Origin: Bacteroidetes bacterium UBA6183
GTDB lineage: Bacteria; Bacteroidota; Bacteroidia; UKL13-3
Direction of reading: 5' to 3'
Assembly (NCBI GenBank): GCA_002422865.1
Contig: DITN01000001.1
Span: forward strand, 249-24,114
DNA: 23,866 nucleotides
Part shown: piece by piece, positions 1 through 7,104 of the stretch
Numbering within the stretch: the first letter of the stretch is position 1
Layout of the letters: every line of letters starts with the position of its first letter
The notes under the pieces: generated by a model
Told to the model about the DNA's origin: nothing
What the model saw: only the letters and a program-made list of their open reading frames with translations
Database searches by the model: none
Program-made: the position numbers and the translations under genes

Positions 1-1145
1 GGTTTTACATAACAACCACTTTCGTAACCGGCACCACTTAATACCTCGGCACCACAAAGCACTTTACCACCTTCTTGTTTTGCTTTTTCAATGGCATTTA
101 AATAGGCATTAACCGCATCTTTATCAATTAATGGCCCAACCAAATTTTTAGGATTTAATGGATCGCCAATGGTTAACTGTCCGTATGCTTTAACCAATGT
201 ATCTTTAAATTTATCGTACACGCTGCTGTGCATAATTAACCTGCGGGTAGTTGTACAACGTTGTCCGGCTGTACCAACAGCACCAAATACCACAGCACGC
301 ACAGCCATATCTAAATTGGCATGTTGCGATAAAATGATGGAGTTATTTCCACCTAACTCCAACAAACTTTTACCCAAACGTGCACCCACTGTTTGCCCAA
401 CAATTTTACCCATACGAGTTGATCCTGTTGCAGAAATTAAAGGAACACGCTCATCTTTACTCATCAACTCACCCACTTGGTAATCCCCATTAATTAAACT
501 GAAAATGCCTTCAGGTAAGTTGTTTGCTTTAAGCACTTGTGCCATTAAATTTTGGCAAGCCACAGCGCTTAAAGGTGTTTTTTCTGATGGTTTCCAAACA
601 CAAACATCACCGCAAACTGCAGCCAACATGCTGTTCCAGCTCCAAACCGCAACCGGGAAGTTAAATGCAGAGATGATACCCACAATTCCTAATGGATGCC
701 ATTGCTCGTACATGCGGTGTTCAGGGCGTTCGCTGTGCATGGTTAACCCATACAACTGTCGAGAAATACCTACTGCAAAATCGCATATATCAACCATTTC
801 CTGCACTTCGCCCAAACCCTCTTGGTAACTTTTACCCATTTCGTAACTTACCAATTTGCCAAGCGGCTCTTTGTATTCACGTAATAAATTTCCGTATTGA
901 CGCACAACCTCGCCACGTTTAGGAGCGGGTAATTTTCTCCATGTTTTAAAAGCTTCGGTAGCAGTAGTAATTACTTTTTCGTACTCGGCAGGTGTGGTAT
1001 ATTTTATTTTACCAACTAAAGCGCCATCAACAGGAGAGTATATATCTTTTACAACAGCATTATCAGAACTAAAATGGCTTTGTCCGGTAGAAGTACCGTG
1101 GTTTACATCTAAAATGTTTAAGGCTTTTAACACGTCATTTATCAT
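1..1145 (-). CDS. ALDH7-family aldehyde dehydrogenase (alpha-aminoadipate semialdehyde dehydrogenase type), N-terminal part
   Basis: This reads as an NAD(P)-dependent aldehyde dehydrogenase of the ALDH7/antiquitin group. The family oxidises alpha-aminoadipate semialdehyde (in equilibrium with piperideine-6-carboxylate) to alpha-aminoadipate in lysine breakdown. The frame opens at ATG 1145-1143 and stays open for 381 codons to the window edge, so the C-terminal quarter is missing. The family signature GIVGIISAFNFPVAVWSWN is present, followed by the cofactor loop ATGSTRMG, the general-base Glu263 in LLELGGNNS, and the catalytic Cys297 in GTAGQRCTTTRRL. The 34-residue Glu-Cys spacing is the normal one for ALDHs. 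GGNN and AGQRCTT favour ALDH7 over other ALDH classes. The protein should be soluble and cytoplasmic. The next gene is divergent, 134 nt away. Substrate is inferred from family membership; no other lysine-pathway gene is in the window. Confidence 0.93.
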   Translation of the reverse strand, partial: MINDVLKALNILDVNHGTSTGQSHFSSDNAVVKDIYSPVDGALVGKIKYTTPAEYEKVITTATEAFKTWRKLPAPKRGEVVRQYGNLLREYKEPLGKLVSYEMGKSYQEGLGEVQEMVDICDFAVGISRQLYGLTMHSERPEHRMYEQWHPLGIVGIISAFNFPVAVWSWNSMLAAVCGDVCVWKPSEKTPLSAVACQNLMAQVLKANNLPEGIFSLINGDYQVGELMSKDERVPLISATGSTRMGKIVGQTVGARLGKSLLELGGNNSIILSQHANLDMAVRAVVFGAVGTAGQRCTTTRRLIMHSSVYDKFKDTLVKAYGQLTIGDPLNPKNLVGPLIDKDAVNAYLNAIEKAKQEGGKVLCGAEVLSGAGYESGCYVK

Positions 1146-1279
1146 GGCTTTCTTACTTAGTTATTTAGGTGCGAATTTAGCCAAATACATTAAAGAACAA
1201 GTGAAGTGTATATTTTACCATACGCATATTTATTTTAAAATCACACACATTTATTTATCAATTCATTACAATTTGTATA

Positions 1280-3079
1280 TTGTACCAAATTTCAACCCTA
1301 TTGAAAACCTGCATCATTAAACCTTTGCTCGCACTGTTTGTGCTTTTTATTGGATTTACGCTTAAGGCGCAAGATGTTGATATAGACTCGTTAAACAGCG
1401 CATTATTCAATCATATAAACACACAACGACTTGCTGTTGGAATAGAAGATTTAGTGCTTACCGAGGTAATGGAAAACACTGCGCAAGATCAAGCCAACTA
1501 TTGTACTCAGGTTAAAGCCGAAACCAATACCCAAAAAGAACTAAAAAAAAGTACCGCAGCTTTACGCGTTAACTTTTTTGGTGGCATTAAAGATGGGGTT
1601 CCACAAGAAATTATTTTTAGCGAAGTGGTTAAAAACAGCCGTGGTGTAGAACTTAGCACAGGCGAACTGTTGGCCAAACTCATTAAAAAAATAGACAAAA
1701 CTGCTTTCAAGAAACTATACACCCGCCCCGATTTGTATTATGCCGGTGTACGTGGCTCTTTTGATCCTATTAGTAATAAAGTGTATTTCTGCGTGATCAT
1801 GGGTGATATCAATATCATCAACAACACATCAGCACACAGTAAAGATTTAGATAAAAACTACAAAGTTAGTACTCATGGTTTTCATTGGTGGATGAGGCGC
1901 ACAGGTTGCCGCATTAATTGTGTGTTTGGTAAATGCGATGAAGGAACCGTGTGTAATGCCTATGATGATTTGAAAGAATTGTTTAGTAAGGTTGATATTG
2001 ACAAAGGATTTTACATCAAAGACAAAAAACTTTACCTGCGCGAAGACTTTAAAAAATACTTTATCAGTGACGATAGAAATACCACCAAATTAATTGCCGA
2101 TAGAAACGATCGGTTATTAATTTATATCATTGAAAAATCTCAGTTTCCTTGCAACACTTCCTACAACATTTCTGTTGGTACTTCAGCGCAAGCAGGTTTA
2201 CAAATTGGTTTAAGGCCTATTAAATTAAGCGGATTAACGGCTAAAGGCGATTTGGCCATTGATAAATTACCCGAAGGATTTTCAGAAAATTTTGAGATTG
2301 GCATTAAAGTAGTAAAGTACTGCGATGAAAAAGTAAAATGCGAAGTGTATGATTTTTACGATAAACTAAATCGTTTAAAACCATACTTTACTCCGGTTGC
2401 TTTTGAAGAGTTGCCCTTGTTGTTAGATACCCAAACCGCTAAAACACCCGAGCCATTTATTGAAGTTAAAACTTTAAGTTGGAACATCCCTTTTGAGCGC
2501 AATAAGTTTGAATACAAACAAAGTGACATATCGCCCATTATTGATAGCTTAAACGAGCCTAAGTTTATTATACAAGAAATTAAAATTACCGCCTATTCAT
2601 CTATGGAGGGCGACTCGGTTAAAAACTTTGAGTTGCAACAAAAACGTGCCGCAAGTATTGTTAAAGTTTTAGAGCTACAACAAGCCGGTACAAAAATTAA
2701 ATACACCGTAAAACAAGGTAACTCGTGGGATATTTTCCGCAGGCAAATTGTATTAACCAACTATTATTATTTAGCCGACAGTACACCTGCTTATGTGCGT
2801 GAGCGACTGAATAAAGACACCGCACTATCTCGTAAAATAGAACACCTGTTGCAAGCCGAACGTTTTGCAAGTATTGATATGCGCGTGGCTTTTGATTTAA
2901 AGAAATTAAGCGAAGACGACTATTGGGCTTACCGCATACAAAAAGCCATTGAAAAGAAAGATGTAAAACGAGCCTTAAGTAACCAAACGGCATTGATTAA
3001 ATTATACCAATCGGGTAAAGTGAGTTACGAAAAGTTTATGGCCGTGCCTATACCTACCGATAAAAAGTACATTGCTTAA
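1280..3079 (+). CDS. Exported CAP-domain / OmpA-like protein, ended by a premature stop
   Basis: No function is assigned. The product is exported: residues 1-31 form a signal peptide (hydrophobic LLALFVLFIGFTL, then KAQ). Residues about 35-180 look like a CAP (SCP/PR-1-like) domain, with INTQRLAVGIEDLVLTEVM, then AQDQANYC, and a late strand YYAGVRGSF. A Cys-rich patch (CRINCVFGKCDEGTVC) follows near residue 210. Residues about 395-520 resemble an OmpA-like peptidoglycan-binding fold, with IKITAYSSMEGDS and LQQKRAASIVKVL. No in-frame ATG lies before the signal peptide; the first usable codons are TTG at 1280 and TTG at 1301. The frame halts at TAA 3077-3079 but continues open, in phase, to 3730, so this is probably the front part of a roughly 815-residue protein. 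CAP plus OmpA-like suggests a periplasmic or envelope protein touching peptidoglycan; that is inference. Confidence 0.72.
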   Translation: MYQISTLLKTCIIKPLLALFVLFIGFTLKAQDVDIDSLNSALFNHINTQRLAVGIEDLVLTEVMENTAQDQANYCTQVKAETNTQKELKKSTAALRVNFFGGIKDGVPQEIIFSEVVKNSRGVELSTGELLAKLIKKIDKTAFKKLYTRPDLYYAGVRGSFDPISNKVYFCVIMGDINIINNTSAHSKDLDKNYKVSTHGFHWWMRRTGCRINCVFGKCDEGTVCNAYDDLKELFSKVDIDKGFYIKDKKLYLREDFKKYFISDDRNTTKLIADRNDRLLIYIIEKSQFPCNTSYNISVGTSAQAGLQIGLRPIKLSGLTAKGDLAIDKLPEGFSENFEIGIKVVKYCDEKVKCEVYDFYDKLNRLKPYFTPVAFEELPLLLDTQTAKTPEPFIEVKTLSWNIPFERNKFEYKQSDISPIIDSLNEPKFIIQEIKITAYSSMEGDSVKNFELQQKRAASIVKVLELQQAGTKIKYTVKQGNSWDIFRRQIVLTNYYYLADSTPAYVRERLNKDTALSRKIEHLLQAERFASIDMRVAFDLKKLSEDDYWAYRIQKAIEKKDVKRALSNQTALIKLYQSGKVSYEKFMAVPIPTDKKYIA

Positions 3080-3730
3080 TTAAACAATAAGTATTTACAC
3101 ATAAACAATGATGCAGAGAAACTGGCACGTTTTGATGAGCTGAGAACGCTTGACCCCAACAACCCAATTATTAAGTACAATTACTTGGCATTAAAACTTA
3201 ATTCGGTAAATAAATTAGATAACAACTCGCGCAGAGAAGAACTGCAAATACTTTCTTCGTTGTTTAGTTCATTAACGGCAACAGCCATCCCGGTTGAGTT
3301 GTACAATACATTAAGATCGCGTTTCCATCCAATAACCAACGATGCACGTAAATCTAAAAAAGCCGAAACGTATAAAAACATCAAAGAACTTTCGCAAAGC
3401 AGCCCAATATTAGAGTCGGTATTTTTGGCCGATTATTATGCCGAACAAAAACGATTTGATTTGGCTGCACAAATTTTATTCGACCATTACAAAGAGGTTG
3501 ACGATGAAAATAAAGCCTTGTGTAAAGAGTTTTGTTTACGCATGTTGTATTACGGCAAAGCCAGTAAAATAGAGGCTTTCGAAAAACAATACCAAGGTGT
3601 GTTTAAAAAACTACAAAAAACAAACCCGGAAGTGTTCTGCGAAATTTTCGAAAAAGCGAAAGTATCGTTTAAGTTTTTCGAGAACCTGCACATCAAAAAA
3701 ATGTACTGCGATGCTTGTGCATCTAAATAG
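3080..3730 (+). pseudogene. In-phase C-terminal remainder of the CAP/OmpA-like gene, behind the stop at 3077-3079
   Basis: Directly after the TAA the same frame continues without another stop for 216 codons to TAG at 3728-3730. The first residues after the stop are LNNKYLHINNDAEKLARFDE and then LRTLDPNNPIIKYNYLALKL. They read as a natural continuation of the helical, TPR-like tail that begins before the stop. The first possible start codon in this segment is a TTG at 3185, inside that helical stretch, with no signal peptide and no evident ribosome binding site. Independent translation is therefore unlikely. The simplest reading is one gene with a nonsense mutation. A base-calling error or stop readthrough would look the same. 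The tail is rich in Lys and Glu with Leu/Ala helices, compatible with a helical scaffold. Confidence 0.7.
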
Positions 3731-4253
3731 GTAATTGAAGTTTTTATTTTGGGGCTTACCATAAAGCACACGCCACGCACTATCCAAGCAAGTGGCTTTA
3801 TGGTCGGGCTTTCGCTACAAGTCCTCGCTCGTTCCTCACTGTGGGTTTACAATCCCGAACTCGCTTCGGGGCTTTCCGCATCAATCCCTAAGCCAAGCTT
3901 AACTTCCAACAAATTGTAAATCTTGCATTCAAGTTAGAGGTATTAACTAAAGCACTTCTTCACTACAAATTCGCCACAACTTTTTGTTAACCGACCCTAG
4001 CAGGGTCGAATGTTTATAGAAAATAAATTTCCGATTTGAATTCCGACCTCAGAGAGGTCGTATGTTATAAAACCATCTACCAATTCGTTTTTATGCGACC
4101 CCGCTGGGGTCGACTTTTTATTGTCGCTAAACATTTTCTATAAACATGTAATCCTTCCGGGATTATTTGTCATTCTAGCTGCATCTTGTTTCTTCAACAA
4201 AATTCAATAGTTTTACCATGCTGAGTGTGAATCAGTTTTTTCACACACTGACG
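3731..4253. other. Accessory intergenic stretch with GC-rich element and palindromes
   Basis: No coding region is supported here. Positions about 3790-3900 are visibly richer in G and C than the surroundings and contain a 6-bp stem hairpin (CCCGAA / TTCGGG, 3854-3870). From memory, similar stretches of the type GGTCGGGCTTTC...CAATCCCTAA recur between genes in Bacteroidota, so this may be a dispersed extragenic element. The right half contains the palindrome cluster and the first copy of the 80-bp repeat, both listed separately. Confidence 0.5.
3992..4165. repeat. Cluster of four 17-nt palindromes with a flanking 15-nt inverted repeat
   Basis: Four short palindromes lie within 174 bp. Three belong to one family with 7-nt arms and a 3-nt loop: CGACCCTAGCAGGGTCG (3992-4008), CGACCTCAGAGAGGTCG (4044-4060) and CGACCCCGCTGGGGTCG (4096-4112). 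The fourth, TAATCCTTCCGGGATTA (4149-4165), differs in sequence but is also 17 nt, with 6-nt arms. ATGTTTATAGAAAAT at 4010-4024 has its exact reverse complement at 4133-4147, so two of the palindromes sit inside a larger inverted structure. The arms covary (CCCT/AGGG, CCTC/GAGG, CCCC/GGGG), so pairing is conserved rather than sequence. This resembles a REP-like element; no REP-associated transposase is visible in the window. Confidence 0.75.
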
Positions 4254-4260
4254 TTATAGG
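4181..4260. repeat. 80-bp imperfect direct repeat, copy A (attC-like)
   Basis: This block aligns without gaps to 5191-5270 with 15 mismatches in 80 positions. It starts GCATCTTGTTTCTT and contains a stem GTGTGAA (4225-4231) / TTCACAC (4240-4246). It ends in the core CGTTATAGG, directly before the ATG at 4263. In integron terms its right end would be the R' core site of an attC; that is an interpretation. Confidence 0.7.
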
Positions 4261-5263
4261 CTATGTTAAAACTAAACAATATGAGACATAAGACAGTTCT
4301 TCTAATAATTTTCGGACTTCTATTTTGCTTGTGTTCATATGGACAAAAAGCAGAACTCAAAGAAATCGATAGTTTGCTGACAAATAATTTTAGGAAAATG
4401 ATATCAGCTGAACCCCAATTACGGTATGACAGTTTGAGTCCTGCGTTTAAAAGTCAACTTCTAAAATATTTAGCTAATCCAATTACTTTTAGGAATGAAT
4501 TTGACCTTCTTTCAAAATTTATAACCATTAAAACATCACCTGACAAGAAAATTAAATTTTATAGCTGGGATGACCTAACTGGTGGAACTTGGCATAATAC
4601 AAGTTGTGTTGCTCAGTTTGAAGCAGACAACGGTAAGATCGTTGCTCAACAAATAAATTCTGGAAAAGAGGCAGAATTAGGTGAATATGTAGACAGCAAA
4701 ATTTATGAAGTCTTTGAGCTAAATATAGAGCTTGAAAAATTCTTCTTAACGTTTGCTTGGGGAACCCACGGTAGCGGACACCAACATCAAATCGTGCAGA
4801 TGTTCAAAATTAGAGGAGATACTCTTGTAAAATGCAATTCATGTTTTACTGACAACAAAGATTTGGTGATAGAATATCCGAGAAGTGATAAAGCAAATTT
4901 GATATTCGACCCAATCAAGAATATATTATATTTCAATGAGTTCATATCAGACGAAGAAATTGGATTTAATAGACCGACTGGAAAAACAATATCACTTGAA
5001 TTTATAAATGGAGTATTTACGAAAAACTAGAAATACAGCCTATAATAGGCTTAGCTGTTGCACAACTCTGTTTTAAAAACAAAGCTATATTTTAGGGGGT
5101 TTAAAGCCCCGATAATTTTTAGGTTAAAAAATTGGATGGCGCATAACTGAAATTTGTTTCAGGATGTGAGTTGAATTGAGGTTAATTCCTGCATCTTGTT
5201 TCTTACACAAAATTGAATAGTTTTACGATGTAAAGTGTGAATGAGTTTTTTCACATGATGGCG
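4254..5263 (+). mobile_element. Integron-cassette-like unit of 1010 bp carrying one gene
   Basis: TTATAGGCT at 4254-4262 lies immediately before the ATG of the enclosed gene. Its exact reverse complement AGCCTATAA lies at 5037-5045, just after the stop. The two copies of the 80-bp repeat both end in CGTTA and are offset by exactly 1010 bp, which is the length from one G/TT junction to the next. An integron cassette has this geometry: it begins with the TT of its own R' site, carries a promoterless ORF, then the complementary R'' site, and ends in G. The core sites deviate from the classical GTTRRRY/RYYYAAC consensus, the 3' region is long for an attC, and no integron integrase is in the window. 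The call is therefore tentative. Confidence 0.45.
4263..5030 (+). CDS. Exported hypothetical protein, 255 residues, in the cassette-like unit
   Basis: I do not recognise the family. The start is ATG 4263, or ATG 4281 if the signal peptide begins MRHKTVLLIIFGLL. The leader ends in CSYGQ and fits Sec export with cleavage near SYGQ/K; a lipoprotein is possible because of the Cys pair at LLFCLC but the box is poor. The mature part is about 230 residues, mixed alpha/beta. It contains a conspicuous WGTHGSGHQHQIVQMFKIRG segment with three close His residues, and two further Cys in CNSCF. No membrane segment follows the leader. The gene sits alone between the two 80-bp repeats and has no operon partner. 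Cassette-borne genes of this sort are often lineage-specific, so function cannot be inferred from context. Confidence 0.8.
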   Translation: MLKLNNMRHKTVLLIIFGLLFCLCSYGQKAELKEIDSLLTNNFRKMISAEPQLRYDSLSPAFKSQLLKYLANPITFRNEFDLLSKFITIKTSPDKKIKFYSWDDLTGGTWHNTSCVAQFEADNGKIVAQQINSGKEAELGEYVDSKIYEVFELNIELEKFFLTFAWGTHGSGHQHQIVQMFKIRGDTLVKCNSCFTDNKDLVIEYPRSDKANLIFDPIKNILYFNEFISDEEIGFNRPTGKTISLEFINGVFTKN

Positions 5264-5270
5264 TTACCTG
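5191..5270. repeat. 80-bp imperfect direct repeat, copy B (attC-like)
   Basis: Second copy of the block at 4181-4260, with about 81 percent identity by direct alignment and no gaps. The hairpin is kept in shorter form (TGTGAA / TTCACA). The core at the right end reads GCGTTACCTG, where copy A has ACGTTATAGG, so CGTTA is shared and the following bases differ. The next gene begins 62 nt downstream. No complement of the new core bases (GCAGGTAA) is seen after that gene, so a second complete cassette is not supported. Confidence 0.7.
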
Positions 5271-5332
5271 CAATTCAAAAATGCTGACAATAAACCTTCA
5301 AAATTCTGCATCTTACTGCCCACATAAACTCT

Positions 5333-5725
5333 ATGACCATAAGAAAAATAAAAAATAGACGGCTTTACGACATTGGAACATCTTTAATTATTGTTTTACT
5401 CGTTTATGTGATCCTTACACATTTAGAATACTATTCAGCAAAAGACTTGTTGACCTTACTTTTCTTAGGTTCATCTGGACAATTTGCATTTAGACGAGCA
5501 TACGAACTTGACAAATTAAGACGAATAATCTCTCAGCAAGAATTAGTCGACTCTTGGCTATATGCGAATCAGACCTCCCAAATAAAACTCTTCGTTGACT
5601 ATTTTTTCATTTACCCTCTTCGACACCGTTATGACAATGTGAAACAAATTAAGAAGATAAATACATACACGTATTTAACCTATATTACATTCGCTCTATT
5701 TTGCTTGACTGAATACCTGCTATAA
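5333..5725 (+). CDS. Small membrane protein of unknown function, 130 residues
   Basis: I do not recognise the family. Hydrophobic stretches fit an integral inner-membrane protein: SLIIVLLVYVILTHL (about 17-31), DLLTLLFLGSSGQFAF (about 38-53), a weaker aromatic one around KLFVDYFFIYPL (about 85-96), and YTYLTYITFALFCLTEYLL (about 112-130), which runs to the very C-terminus. Between them lies a charged helix rich in Arg, Lys and Glu (RRAYELDKLRRIISQQELVD). The N-terminus is basic (TIRKIKNRR), consistent with a cytoplasmic start. The gene follows copy B of the 80-bp repeat and has no close partner on the same strand. Confidence 0.7.
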   Translation: MTIRKIKNRRLYDIGTSLIIVLLVYVILTHLEYYSAKDLLTLLFLGSSGQFAFRRAYELDKLRRIISQQELVDSWLYANQTSQIKLFVDYFFIYPLRHRYDNVKQIKKINTYTYLTYITFALFCLTEYLL

Positions 5726-6108
5726 ATATTGCTGACATGCGGACAACGTTAAAAGCACTAATTGTAACCGCGTGCTTGCTCAATTACCGATTAGTCGTTG
5801 TGTTTGGATTTTTCATTACGCTTTTATCGTTATATTAGCTTCACAATTTATCGTCACGCATTAGGCAACCAGGCAAGTGCGCCAAACCGTTAAACAATCA
5901 ATAAAACAACATGAAAAATAACCTTTTATTCGTAACAACAATGTTGTTCATGTTAATGATAAAAGCCAACGCACAGTATTGCACCTTGCACCAACGACTC
6001 TAGGTATACTGAAGCGGCCTTTTTCAACTCCATTTTGTTTAAACAAGCCTGGTAGCTTATTTAAAACAAACCCGTTGATTAAACAGAACCTTATACATAT
6101 ATTAAAAT
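5726..6108. other. Non-coding stretch apart from a 30-codon signal-peptide remnant
   Basis: Nothing convincing is coded here except the remnant at 5911-6003. The segment 5726-5910 has no stable hairpin or repeat that I could match to the 80-bp repeats. It does contain core-like CGTTAA at 5748-5753 and 5888-5893. The segment 6004-6108 appears to be decayed sequence leading to the operon terminator. Confidence 0.4.
5911..6003 (+). pseudogene. Orphan signal peptide, remnant of an exported-protein gene
   Basis: An ATG at 5911, preceded by the A-rich AATAAAACAAC, opens a frame reading MKNNLLFVTTMLFMLMIKAN and then AQYCTLHQRL, followed by TAG at 6001-6003. The first 22 residues are a textbook Bacteroidota Sec signal peptide ending in ANAQ, and QYCT is a common first mature sequence for T9SS-exported proteins. 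Only about eight mature residues follow, far too short for a secreted protein. The 5' end of a gene seems to have survived a deletion or recombination. A functional 30-residue secreted peptide cannot be excluded. Confidence 0.5.
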
Positions 6109-6137
6109 AAAAGCCGAAGTAAACTTCGGCTTTCTTT
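6109..6137 (-). terminator. Rho-independent terminator of the three-gene surface operon
   Basis: A perfect 10-bp stem AAAGCCGAAG (6110-6119) / CTTCGGCTTT (6124-6133) with a 4-nt loop lies 29 nt after the stop of the PorP/SprF-like gene. Read on the minus strand, the stem ends in TTTTATTTTAA, the expected U-tract. The plus strand also has CTTTCTTT after the stem, so the site could act both ways. Confidence 0.85.
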
Positions 6138-6166
6138 AATTCATGCATTTATTTTATGTCTTGTAT

Positions 6167-7096
6167 TTACCAATAGTTTGGCTCATTTCCTCTTCTTCCT
6201 CTGCGTTGAGGCTTGAATTTAAATGCAATGGCAATTTCGTTTTGTGCAGGTGCAAAACGACTAAATTCACCTACAAAATGATAGTAATTGTAAGCCACAA
6301 GGAAACTATTTATATTAAATCCAATACCTGCTACGGCAGCCCCACTAGATCTATAACCTAGTTGAAATTTAAAAGCATCATTAATATAAAGTGCAGCAAT
6401 TGCATCAACAACTTTTTGTGTATTTGTAAAATTATAAAAGTTAACCGATGGCTTAAAAAAGTTAGTTGACGAATGGCCTCCCAATTTAAATTTATAACTA
6501 CCACCAACAACAACAAACGCACTTAGGGGCTCAGAAACACTAACCAACATAGGTGATGCCGCATACAATTCAAGTCCGTTTCTGTTTTGGTAAAGTATAC
6601 CTGCACCGGTGGTAAATAAAAACTGATTAAGTTGTGGTGCATCAATATTGGGGTCGGCTAGATTAACATTAGAACTTAATAAGTCCTTATCTAAAACAGT
6701 TTGAATAAATCCTAGACTTAAACCCAAACTTAAATGATCATCACGAGAAAAATCAACTTTTACACTATATGCTGCTTCGGCATTGGTGGTTTGAAAAATT
6801 CCGGAATTATGGCTTATAAACTTTAATCCCACTGAAGAATTTCCGTATCTAGGTACATTGTTTAAAGGACTATGTACACTAAAATTAATGGTGCGGGCAG
6901 AGGTGTTGGTTCCACCTACCAAAGTGCGGGCATTAAACATGGCAAAAGGCGCACCCGAACTACCTGCTGATGCAGGATTTGCAATAAATGGATTGAGTAG
7001 TGTGGTATAAAAAGTTTCTCTATACTGAGCATTTGCGCTATTGGCGATAACTAGTAATGTAAAGGTAATTATTGTTAGTTTTATAAATCTCATCAT
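6167..7096 (-). CDS. PorP/SprF-family type IX secretion outer-membrane protein
   Basis: This 309-residue protein has a signal peptide (LTIITFTLLVIANSANAQ) followed by the family's N-terminal hallmark, here YRETFYTTLLNPFIANPASAG. The rest consists of alternating strands rich in Gly, Asn and aromatics (VGLKFISHNSG, LSLGLSLGFIQTVL, FKFQLGYRSSGAAVAGIGFN) ending in a basic tail, as in an outer-membrane beta-barrel. Length is typical of the family. It is the last gene of the operon, 17 nt after the cadherin-repeat gene, whose product carries a type B T9SS tail. In Flavobacterium johnsoniae, SprF is needed for surface delivery of the type B-tailed adhesin SprB, so this protein is probably the dedicated partner of the upstream giant. 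The pairing is inferred from adjacency and tail type. The start is supported by an AAGGAG 8 nt upstream. Confidence 0.9.
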   Translation of the reverse strand: MMRFIKLTIITFTLLVIANSANAQYRETFYTTLLNPFIANPASAGSSGAPFAMFNARTLVGGTNTSARTINFSVHSPLNNVPRYGNSSVGLKFISHNSGIFQTTNAEAAYSVKVDFSRDDHLSLGLSLGFIQTVLDKDLLSSNVNLADPNIDAPQLNQFLFTTGAGILYQNRNGLELYAASPMLVSVSEPLSAFVVVGGSYKFKLGGHSSTNFFKPSVNFYNFTNTQKVVDAIAALYINDAFKFQLGYRSSGAAVAGIGFNINSFLVAYNYYHFVGEFSRFAPAQNEIAIAFKFKPQRRGRRGNEPNYW

Positions 7097-7104
7097 CGTT
7101 AATT

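Noticed and set aside
1146..1279. A Bacteroidota TAnnTTTG promoter in the divergent gap
   Set aside because: The best candidate, TACAATTTG near 1267-1275, has one base too many between TA and TTTG, so no promoter is called.
169..1320. Several plus-strand open frames
   Set aside because: They lie antisense to the ALDH7 frame, whose translation carries the full catalytic motif set. They have no domain logic of their own.
3185..3730. Independent gene starting at TTG 3185
   Set aside because: It is in phase with the upstream gene, starts inside a helical stretch, and has no signal peptide or evident ribosome binding site. It is treated as the tail of the interrupted gene.
4281..4350. Lipoprotein signal in the cassette gene
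   Set aside because: The LLFCLC region has Cys residues but no good lipobox followed by the usual Ser/Gly/Asn pattern. SYGQ is a better type I cleavage site.
5264..5725. A second complete integron-like cassette
   Set aside because: No complement of the core bases after CGTTA (that is, GCAGGTAA) is present downstream of the membrane-protein gene, and no third copy of the 80-bp repeat is seen.
5948..6148. Minus-strand frame of 66 residues
   Set aside because: It runs through the 10-bp terminator hairpin and overlaps the signal-peptide remnant. The translation looks random.
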